Assembly (NCBI RefSeq): GCF_024679245.1 | Contig: NC_090195.1 | Span: 11,524,874 to 11,588,873, forward strand | Length of the DNA: 64,000 bases | Origin: Pseudorasbora parva | Taxonomy: Eukaryota; Chordata; Actinopteri; Cypriniformes; Gobionidae | Direction: 5' to 3' | In this document: one piece after another, positions 36,901 through 48,900 of the stretch | How positions within the stretch are numbered: position 1 is the first letter of the stretch | Layout of the letters: each line of letters starts with the position of its first letter | Translations under genes and position numbers: made by a program | The notes under the pieces: generated by a model | What the model saw: only the letters and a program-made list of their open reading frames with translations | What the model was told of the DNA's origin: nothing | The model's database searches: none

Positions 36901-39900
36901 GAAGACCCGTTTCAGCATCCGTAGGCACTTACAAAAACACGGGCTGACGTCTGCAGGTAGCGTGAGCAGCGCCGAGAGCTCCGAAGAAAGTGAGTACGCC
37001 CCCGTCTCTTGAACACTCGCGAATGCAGACTAGTGACACGTTACAGACCTAAACTCCCACATTCAGCTGTTATCACAGATGATTTTGTAATGCCCATTGG
37101 CAGCACTTTCATATGACTGACCTGGCCATCTTGTGCAATGATTTACAGCATTTACCATAAGTGCAAAAAAAGAAAAAAGAAAAAAAACATGAATCATTAA
37201 GGTTTTAGTTGAGGCTTAAGATATGAGATGAGGGCCCTGGTTTCAAATACAGGGCTAGTATTAAGCTGGGATTAGACCTTTAAAGGGTTACTTCAGCGAT
37301 TGGCATATGACTTTGTATCAGTAGAAACCCTGGAGTATATTCAAATGATTGTGCTGGCTCTGCCCTCCTACGTACCTCCGCTCAATTTTCATTTTCATTC
37401 AGTACTACGTCTGGGACTGGGGTGTATTTTTAGGTTTTCTCGGAACAAACTTATACCGGTCCAATCAGCGAACAGAGGGAGTGGCTGAGAACGTTGACGT
37501 TGATTTTGTGCACTAGTTTGAATTGTAGTTCAGTAATGGCGGTGGAGAAAGATGCAAACAAATCCATTCATTCCATTGTGGCACCGCTACCAAATATCCA
37601 AAGCCGGAGCAATAACCATCTTTGCTGGGGTTGTTTGGTGGCCCTCCTCCCCATCAGGGTGAATTTGGGAAAAGTTTGATTTTCCAGCTCGCTCCGTTAG
37701 TGGTGAAGGAGTTTGCTGAAGACCTATTCGGATGGTAATTGTTCCTCGTGGGGTCGGAAGGTATTGCCATCATTTACAGCGGCTAGTCAGTGATTTTATT
37801 GCCGTCCGTTTCCCACCACTCGCGTAAAAATCCCTGGCTGAGTTACCTACTGCTTTTGACAAACATCATTGTTGACCACTACAGAGCAACGGTTGTGCTT
37901 TGCTGTTATTTGGATGCATTTTTAGACTTAAATTAAAATAAAAGCACGTAAACATTTGAATTGGTCCATTATTTATAGCAGCATTTATTATAATACCAAG
38001 CATATGACATTTTATTTACAGCATACAATCATGTTACGGACCACGTGAGCACCGCGTTCCCGATCACAAAACTCTCCCCTCCACCGTGGCGTGATTAAAT
38101 CACAATCCGAATGCACGAGTTTTTGGTTTTATCCTATGGTTTTATCACTGAGGTGGCCCGCACAAGTGCACATTTATGTGTGAAACGGGCAAGGGGCGCA
38201 TGACATACGTCACGATCAAACATTAGCGAATGGTTATGGCAGATCCATAGTGGCTAAGGGCAGATCCAATATTTTTTAACTTCAACAGAGTACCTGCCTT
38301 TGCAGAAATAAATGCTTGTCAGTGGAGAGTGGCCAGACTCCATGTACAAATGAAATGTACGAGAGTCTGGTGAGACCAGGCTAACAATGGCCAACACAGG
38401 ACAAAAATATAATCGTCGTAGACAATAGAGTAGCTAGCGCTCTATAGAGCAGTTTGTCCGTTTAGGGCTACAGAAACATGATGCCGCAAAACTGTGATTT
38501 CACTGTAGGGGGGACAACTGTGTATGTATATAGAAAATGGCTCATTTTACGGTAATAAAAAGGTTTTATATACACACACACACATATATAATATTATTAG
38601 TGGTGGGCTGTTATTGGCATTAACATGAGACTCTTATTGGGCGATCATTTTTTTTTTTTTTTAAATGCCGTTAATCTATTCTCAAAGTTGGGTTGGGAGC
38701 TGGGTCTGTAGCAGCAATTCCAAACCACGTTGCCGCGTCACCCTGCAGTGCCGTTTGATGAGAGCAGGGGTGCCTTGTAAAAGGTGCCGGCACGCACTTG
38801 CACCGCGGTTCATCTTGCATCTGATGATGCATCTTTTATATGGGTTGTAACTTGAAAATAATGCTTTATGTATGTTTCTGTCAATGGATACACATGCTGG
38901 CTTTTCAGTGATACATTACAACAGCGATAATAAAAGAAAAACGTGGGCAAAACGGTCTCTCTTTGTAAATGGTTCATGCCTGCGAGTGCTGTGGTATGTT
39001 AGAATATGAGCAGTCATTTTCACTGTCATCACCTGTGTATAGAGCCAGAAGTCACGAATGATAACTCGCGTGCTGAGAGAAGATTTATCTCTGTGCATCA
39101 TCCGAGAGCGCGCACTCGTCTCATAGCGTGCAAATATTGAGTTCTCTTTTAAGTCTTGCGCTTGAATGGACAAACTCGCACAAAAAGTATGTCAACATTT
39201 CCATCTTGATAAGTATCCGCGCAGGCATAGTCTGTACTCTGTATATGCCTTTAGTGAACTGTATACAGCCGAGAAAGATGACTCATATCCCTGCATTAGG
39301 TCTTAAAGGGGCAGTAGCCTTTACTGCTGTCTGTTTAATGTCAGACAAAAGATAAGGACATCACTCACTGCTCTTGATTGAATAGCTTGTGTAAGTTTAA
39401 TAAGGATTCATCTTTAATTTAAACAGTGAAATAGGCAATTATTTTACATTTGATTACTTTATTCACTTTCTCTACTAATTTTCTCCTTGGGATTATTTTA
39501 TTAGCATATTTGATCAATAGCATATATTTGTGCTCAGGGCCGGCGTTTGCTATAGGCGAGCTAGGCGATTGCCTAGGGCGACAATTGTGTTAGGGGCGCG
39601 AGCGCGCTCTAGTGCCACCCATTACTACCCATTGAATCGGAACAAGCGAAATACAACATAATGTTCATTAAACATGATCATCATAGGGCGCCCCCTCAGC
39701 CACACGTTTTATTACTAATCAACCTGATTATTAGATTGAATTGATGGTGATTATTGATTATTAGTTCAGGCGTAAGGTCAGGCAAATGCTCATCTTGCGC
39801 GTTCATCAAAAATGAGGCGTCTAAACCCCGCGGATGCACAGGGGCGGAAAAAGAGAAAAAAAGAAAGGAAGAAAATCGAAAGAGAGCCCAGTATAGAGGT

Positions 39901-42900
39901 TAGTCTTCTTATCTCAGCCAATAAGTTGTCAAACAAAATAAAATTACTTAGTATCAATCTTATCAACTAATATTTATTGTCTAAATATTATTAATATTGT
40001 CACTAAGCTATCACTTGCTAGTTTTCTACATAATTACTATACGTATTGCAAACATAACTTCACTGACAATAATCTACAATAACCTACATGGATGTCATTT
40101 AAATATCAAAAGGCCAGTTCGTTATGAATATGGATAACGTATGCATGTTATTTATGAAAAGTACAAACGCTCTCTACGTGGGCGTCGGAAGGAAATAAAT
40201 ACGGCCTCTCGTTTTTTTTAGTTTTTTTTTTTACTGGCGCAGCCTAATGAAAGATGCCATATTATTTACATTATACACAAATATGCTGTGTTCACCTAAT
40301 TCTTTACAGAGGCTGTAGTGTAGTGGTAAGACGCATGGCATCAAGATTTGATGCAGATCGATCAGAGGTTCGATCCTGCCTTTTGCCACACTCGCTCTAT
40401 TCCCTTTTCCCATCACATATCAAATTGGAAAGGCATATATTTTTAATTAAAAGTGAGAAAATGTTTGAAAAGTGGAAATAAAGCGTCGAACGTGTTTAAT
40501 AATAAGTGCTTCTCGGTTAGGGGTAGGCCTAGGAAAACAGACATGTGCTGAATTAGAGACGATAAAAGTGAGTGGAGTTAAAAAACTCCATCTCGCCTAG
40601 GGCAACCAAAGAGCTAGAGCCGGCCCTGTTTGTGCTGCTGCTTGTATTCAAGTTATTTGTTCTTATTTTCTTTATTTTTATTTGACAGTAGTCCTTTTTT
40701 CCCTGAACATAGTAAATACAGAACCGTACCAAAACTGTGAACCTCAAACCGAGATACAAACCAAACTGTGAGCAATCTGTACCTTTACACCTCTAGCGTA
40801 ACGTATGTGAGAGGGTAGCACACACATTGTGAAAGCCTTCGGCAGAATTCAGATGAACCATTTTAATCTAGATTTAAAATGTGTATCTATGCCTACCTCT
40901 TTTTATATATACTAATACATGCATTTTAGTCTGAGACTAGGCTTAAGCCTTGTCTGTGAAACCGGAGTTTGAGGATTAGATGTGATCTACTTGTGTTTAG
41001 GCCGTTCACGATAACAAATTTTGCTGGACGATAAATTGGCCAAGAAATTATTGCGATAAACAATAATATTGTCATTCTGAGACCATTTTGATCTAAAATG
41101 ATGATAATGACAATAATGCAGGTACATTTATTTCAAAGATCAATAAACTTTTATTTCTAAAGACTATTTAATACTGAGAATGGAAAACATTTAAAATATC
41201 AATAAATACATCATTAATCAATAAATCATTACAATAAATGAACAAAAGAACAAAAACAATAAATAAAATGCATGAAAACTGCAACAGATGAGGTGCATAT
41301 TAGGGGTGGCACGATTCACAAAACCCATGGTTCTGTTCTGTACTTTTTTTTTCTTTTTTTTTTGAATCGTTAACACTCCAGAATTTTACTTCAGCATATG
41401 ATATATAACTTAATTATCAACTATTTAGGATACAGCATTAAAAAATAAATGTTATATCTTGTAATCATGCTTAAATAACTTGACTTGACCATCTGAGGAA
41501 AGCTAGGTGAGATTTTGATACAGAAAGAGAGAAGACATATTGATTAAATGCTTTTCATTTATTTGGCAAAATAGGAGAGTGTGTATTGCCATCTCTACAG
41601 GAACTCGTGTGCCTTTTTAGCACACAAAGATTGAACTGAAGAATTAACTTGCATTTATCAAACTGCCAACTTCAGTGTAGCTTTAAGCCTCGTTTATACT
41701 CTGCGCGCCTGCGTGAGCGCGAGGGTGAGCGCGGCAAAAAATAACGTCAACGCGGAGTGCGCGAGACCCAATTTCGATTTGGCGCTGTGCACGTCAAATT
41801 TTGTAACTTTGCGTGCAGCTCAATGGACACAGCGACCCCATTGACGTCAATGGCGAAATAATGAAGTCAACCTAGGGGCACTCACTTTCTGATGGCTGAG
41901 CGAACTGCGCAGGCTCAGACTGAGCTTGAGGACGTAGATGTGACGTGAGCCTCCTGTCTGACAGCTGTAGGTCTTCTAGTAGTTGTGGAAAGTGAAAGCT
42001 GAATCACGTTGTTTAAATATTTTCTCCCGTTGCTTTTGGCTCACTATGGGCTTCTCCCCATTCTTCCCCCTTGACTTTATCAGACTTTGTCTCCACGTCC
42101 CCCCGACTGTCTCATAGACAGTAAAAGATTGCCTGCGAGCGTCTCCTCAGGTCTATACGGTAATTTCTCAACTGTGCGACAGAGTCGCGTTGGTTATGAC
42201 GCAATCGTTAGCCTATTTTTACAAAAACAGCTTCTGCGGGGCGATAGTGTAAGATACAAGGTAACGGAGCCTTTTATGCATTGTCGTATTTCTTTAGAAA
42301 TAAATAATGGACAAATGGAATCTTTAAACGTCTCAGATGTAAAGTTATTCACTGTCAAAGTGACTCAAAAATGAATGGGAGTCAATGGGATGCTAACAGC
42401 AGGTGATGGCTTGGTTAGCAATGGCAGCCCCTAGGGGTGGAACGCTTTCCGAGCGCTAGATTACCCCCTTGTAGCTCCGCAACCGAAGAAGCACGATTTC
42501 CAGGAGAATCTGGCCAAGCATGACGTCTCATCACACCGGCATCCGGTCTGCGCGTCGAGTATAAACACCGCCCAAACGAGGCGCGCGCGCGCAGTCAACG
42601 AGATAGACGAGGAAAACAAACAAGCATGCAAATGAAAATTATCAAGCTCATTTTTTTAATCGTGCAATTAATTGATTTATTGACTATCGCGACAGGCCTA
42701 CTTGTGTTAATGAATATTTCTGAGTAGAATCTATTTTTATGTTCAAATACTCTGAGTAGAATCTATTTTTATGTTCAAATACTCTATCATTTTCTACTCA
42801 GATGTTCCACACACCACACATTTTAAGAGGATTATCCAGGTTGTAAAGATACCCCCTTTTCTTTAGGTTTTTCTAATAGTATTTGCAGCCACCAAAATTT

Positions 42901-45900
42901 GATCCCTCTTAAATGGATTGAGCTGAGGGTGTCCATGCCCTCCTGCTTGTGCCCAAGTGGTGAGTAAGAATCAGGCTTGGGTGAGATGTTTCGGGTGTGC
43001 AATCTATGAGAGGCTGCCCCTAATTCTGATCCTGACCATTTTGTTGTAAAGAACTATTTTATTAGAAGTCAAAAATATCATCCATGTCAAGCGGGCAACC
43101 TCTCAAAACCCTCTGGGCACACAGAGCACTGTGTGGTTTGCTGTGTTTCAGCAGTCACATTGTATTCTTGCAGACTCTTCCTGATGAGTAAGACACAGAA
43201 TATCCAATGCTTGCAGATTCCAAGCATGCGTATTATTTTGGACTGATGCCGTAGTAACTTAGGGGTGTGAAAGCATGGATTGTTTACTTAACATGTTCCG
43301 TAAAAAGTAGTTTTGAGTGTGTTTTTTAGTTTGATGCATGATTTTATGAAAACACAAAAGTTTTACTCTTGTTTGTAGTTTTTTTTTTTTTAATTTGTTG
43401 TTTTCTTTTGTCTGTGTCACTTTTATTAGAGACTGAAGCAGCACAAGATCTGCCAGCGGATGTTATTGGCCTGATGGGTAACACCCGGTTCTGGCATGGC
43501 AAAGATTACTGCAACTTTGTGCATAAGGACTGGATCCAGTTGGATAAACCTTTTGATGGTGAACGCAATGGCATTACAGCATTTAAAGTTTTTATATTCA
43601 TGTTTTTTCATCTTCATATAATGTATGTAAATACAATATAATACATAAATTAATTAATATAAAATTATAAGTATTCATAAAAATGTTTACAATTTTAAAT
43701 AAAACTTTAAATTGTTATGGAATGTATTCATGTATTTATATATAATTATTCCTGCAATATGGTCTTCTTGCAGATTTTATTGACAGGCACATAACTCCCA
43801 GAATGCCTTGGCATGACATTGCCTCAGTGGTTCATGGGAAAGCAGCCAGAGATGTTGCACGCCATTTCATTCAACGCTGGAATTTCACAAAGGTGAGGAA
43901 ATCAATATTGGCATGTCTTAATGCCATATGTCTTTATGCCTTCTCCCAAAATGTTCTGTTTTTATGTGGATAGTTGATACAGAATATGTCCATGGACTTG
44001 GTTTCTGAACATCTAGATAAAATGTATATAAATGCAAAGGAAAGTGTTTTTTTTTTTGTTGTTTTTTTAACTGGCCAGTGTCCATTCAAATAATTTTATA
44101 ATAAAGTAAAACTATTCCACAGTGTTTTTATATTGGGTCAAAGCTGCATGCATAATACTTTAAAAGGAATTGGTTTCGGTTGTTTTACATGCTACACCAC
44201 AAGCTATTTCCACTTCCCACAAGTATTTCATGTCAACCCCTGTGCTGTTGGCTAATATCCTAAAGCGTGGCTTTTAATATGTTTGTATTTGCATTGCCAT
44301 CTTGTTTCAGATCATGAAGCCCAAATACAGATCCTTGTCATACCCGTACCTCCTCCCTAAATCTCACACTACTGCAGAGTTCAAGTATCAGGTCCCTGGG
44401 TGCTCCCAGACTAATGTCCAGGTAAACTGATATAAACGTCAATATTCCAATCAGACCTCCTACAGACAAATCCCACATACGGCTTTCTTTGACTTATTCT
44501 CTCATTACTCAGGTGTTACGATCCGCCTCAGACTGGTCAGCAGGTATAAAATACCACGAGGAGTCGATTCATACGGCTTACGTCAACGCAATTGAAAACA
44601 GCAAACACTATATCTACATAGAGGTGTGACACAAAGGACTTATTTTCAGTTTGTTTATTATCCCCTCTAATAGTCTGGATGTATTGGTTGCTAACCACAG
44701 AGACTGTGGCTTTTCTAGCTATAAAGAAAAATACCGCATGTCCTAAAGCAGCCATTCACTGGGCTCATGTTGTGCGTTTCCTCTTTTAGAACCAGTTCTT
44801 CATAAGCTGCGCCGACAACAAAATCGTTCACAATAAAATTGGAGACGCCATCGCCAAGAGGATCATAAAAGCGTACCGGTGAGCTGCAGTCAATAGCTTG
44901 TCTTTTACCCAGTCCACCACCCATTATCTTTTGTATGTCCACACACCTATAACACATACTGATACACTATTTCTTTAATGAAACACTTGTAAATCAATAG
45001 GACAGGAGACAATTGTTTGTCTAAGGACTAAACTGTATTCTTCATTTGTAAAAGAATAGCCAGCAATGATAAATAGACTGTATAAGGCCATACTTTGGCA
45101 AAGCATCTCTGTTATTGATCTGCCTTGCTTCAAAGGTGACATGTAATCTTGTTCTTTCTGTGATTCACAGGGAGGGTAAAAAGTACCGTGTGTATGTGGT
45201 GACACCACTGCTTCCCGGGTTTGAGGGGGATATCAACACCGGGGGGGGCAGTGCCATACAGGCAGTCATGCACTTCAATTACAGGTAACACTAATATTAC
45301 GATCCTTTATATATATATATACATGCATGCATCTATTAAAATACTTCATTCAGTTAAGGATGCAGTTGATCAGTGAAGAAATTTAAATAACAAAAGAACA
45401 TTCTATTCATCAAAGCATTCTAAAGAAATGTTTTTATTTTTTTGAGCACCATATCCACATATGAGAATGATTTCTGAAGGATCATGTGACACTGGAGGAA
45501 TGATGATAAATTCATCTTTACATCACAGAAATAAATTACACATCAAACTATATTTAAATAGAAAAAAAGTTATTTTAGATTGTAATAATATTTCACTGTT
45601 TTAAGTATTTTGATCAAATATTTCAGCCTTGGCAAGTATGAGAGACTTGAAAATATTACAAAATTAATTGTAAATTAATAATATTACACAATTATTTTTT
45701 CCCTGGCACTAATAAACAAAATGATTTCCCTCTTCTTTGACTACAGAAAGTTTCAAATTCTGAAAGTTTAAAGTATGTTGTCATAGCCTAGCATAACATA
45801 TTTCTAAAAAACAAATGAAATGTGATATGGCCCCTTTAATTTAATATATGTTTGCACATGTATTTCAGTCAATAACAGACACACAATGTGTAAAATAATC

Positions 45901-48900
45901 TGATCATTTAAAGGAAATTGACAGCATTTTTCGCAAAATGCCACAGAAAATACCTCATGCTATTAATGTTGAAATGTTAAATATAACTATACAGACATAG
46001 TATAGAAAATCATTCTATAACACCTTGTCACGTTAGATGTCTAATATGTTTTGTGGCTATTAGGCATGTGCCGATATCAATTTTTCATGTTGCGATTAAT
46101 TGCTGAAGTTTTATCACGATCCACGATATTATCACGGTATTGAAATAAGTTGCTAAAAAAAGTGTTGCCATAGCATAACAGCTTTAAGAACTATTTTTGT
46201 AAGAACAAAAATAACTGAATGTTTAAATACAAAAATGCACCAAAAATATATATAGCTCTTGAAAAAAAATTAAGAGACCACTTAACATTGAGAAATCAAT
46301 GTGGATTTTTTTCAGAGCTGTAAAAGTACAATTTTCAAATAGATTAAAGTGCAAAATAATTAGGCTATAAAGAACAACAGGTAGGCAAACAAATTACAAT
46401 AAGGTCTCATTATTTAATGCATTAACTAAGATTGAGCAATAGGTGCATTTGTTACAGAAAATATAATGTTTTTGTTAATGTTAGTTAAGAAATACTGATC
46501 ATTGTTAGTTTAATCTTAGGTCCATTAAAAAAGTTATTTTGATTTTGATTTTAATGTTATTTAACAGTAACTAAGAAATTAACATTACTTAGAATGATTA
46601 ATTCTTTAGAATTTTTTAGTACTAATTCTAAGTATTTTTCATTGTCAGTTTGGTAATAATGAATTAACATGTTAACTAATGAAGTTTTTGTCTCAAAGTT
46701 TTACTGAACAATAACAAATAATTAGAACTGTTCTAATTATTAGGGCATGTTGTAGGCCTAGTCCAGATTAAAACATAAAAATGTTTAAGTTTGAAAATAA
46801 GTAGCCTATTAAGTCTTTAAGTATTAAGTATTTGGTGCTGTGATGAACAACACTGAGATTACAAAAAACAAATGGCTGTTTTAAAAACTACACGCGTTTT
46901 TTGTTTGTTTGCGGGTTTCCGGGGTAAGCGCTGCATTTTGCAGTTCATCAGCGCCCTCTGCTGTCACTGAGCGGCACTTCAGCAGCGTGTCTCCTTCACT
47001 CGTTCATGTGATTCTCATTTACACCTGAGCGCTTCCCTTTGACGCAGAATACAGCGGTGTTGAGCATTTATACGGTTAATGGGCGACGTATTCTTGAGAG
47101 CATTATAAAAAAATTATAAATTGTTAATAAATTATTATTTACGATATTTTAAAGTGCCCACGATAACAACATCGTGCATATTCATTATCGTGATAAAAAT
47201 CGCATTATCGAAAATGTCTAGTGGCTATACTATGTCTAATATACTATGGATTTCAAAATGATTTTCTGTGGTAACTGACCAAAGAATTCCTCAAATGTTT
47301 CCAGTAGCGCTTAGCTTGTATTGAATCCAAAACATTCTTAGATATACCTATAAAATATTATTCCTGCCTGAAGTTATCAATTATCATTTAAACAGGGAGT
47401 GTTCTATAATTGAAGGAATTTGTTTATGTGTTCATCTCTGAAATGACTGTACCATTTTTAATACTCTCATGTTTATGCAGGACCATGATCAGAGGAGAAT
47501 GCTCCATTATCTCACAGCTGAAGAAAGAAAGTGAGTACTAAGATATATAAATACCCACCAGTGTTTAATCTGTACAGGATGTGTCTGTAATTCTTCAGAA
47601 GATCTGACTCAGTCTTGTACCGTAACCAGATGTTCTTTCTGGGGGTTCTGTGAAGTTCCTGTGGTAGACCGATGCAGTGCAGGAACTCAAAGACCTGTGT
47701 TGATTTCCATCTCTACCGTTTTAAAAAATTAATGGCTTTGTTGATTTGTTTGATGGGTTTCAGTCTCAAAGGAGTGGAGCAAGCAGACTCAAACAGACAA
47801 GAGCAAGAAAACAAGTATTTCCTGCTATGCTAACCTTTTACCTATAAACCTTTAGACTTGACATCCCAAAACTACTTTGAAATAGACTATAATACATTGT
47901 CAAACAAATTTGCTCTTTTTTTCTTGCATTAAAGAAGCTCGGCCGGAGTAAAACATAAAATATTTGCAATTTATATGTTGTTTTCAAAAAAAGTATTCTG
48001 TCCATTCATTGAAATAAAATGCTTTTTTTAGTCAGATGGGGTAGTTAAGGGGCTAAGGACTGCTAAACAGCCAAAACCTGACCCCTAGGGGTCGCCGGCC
48101 TTAAGAACATTAAAATACAACAGCACCCTCTTGTGGTTCTTAAAAGAAAATTCATAATAAAAGACACACTCTTGTGGTAAGACCTTATTGTGAACTGGAG
48201 AGTCGGCACTGTGTGTTTTTATTGTGCAACATCTACTTGCATTGAGACGCATTGCAGTGTCACAACCTTTCAGCTTGCATCTATTACCCCACCATGAGAG
48301 AGGAAGGAGTGAAGTTTCTCTTTGTGCTTGAATTATCCAGCACGTTGTTGGTGTTTTGTTGCAGCTTCACTGGATCTGAGCGTTCCCGCGGTGTCCCGAA
48401 CATGGATACAGATACATATCGCTACTCTCTAAAAATGCAGGAGCTCGAACTGTGGGTGCATAGTTGGTCTGGCATGGTTATAAACGCTGTTGTGCGCTGT
48501 GTAACTGCATGTCCCCCTGCTCAAATAAAACTGGTTGAGAAAATACCAGTATTATATATAAAATATATTTTAAAAAGAGGCAAAATATGAAGGTAAAACA
48601 TTTATTCTAGAGTGACTGTATAACTAAATAGAGGAAGGACCTTTACTTTTGCCTCTATTGAGCTCCTAAAGTGGCGGCAAAGTTAGCGGTTTCAAAATGC
48701 ATGCGAAAAGTCCAAGTTGGCTCAAAAGCAGATGGGTTAAGCTGGTGGAAATGGACAGAATAATTACAGAGCAAACCACTCCGTTATTACCACATTCTGT
48801 CAAAACGATCTAACATATCATAATGATCTAAGATATGATTTTAAACATGAAATGATTTTCAGACCTCACTTGGTTAATTTATTCAAACTGAACCTTTACA

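Noticed and set aside
40309..40383. Functional tRNA gene
   Set aside because: The boxes and T-run are present, but acceptor and T stems do not pair adequately, and it sits inside a transposon.
42087..42374. 95-residue open frame in the pld1 loop intron
   Set aside because: It lies inside a repeat nested in an hAT-like element and has no known domain.
48252..48590. 112-residue open frame upstream of the Tc1-like derivative
   Set aside because: It is in a pld1 intron, with no recognisable similarity and no splice logic joining it to pld1.
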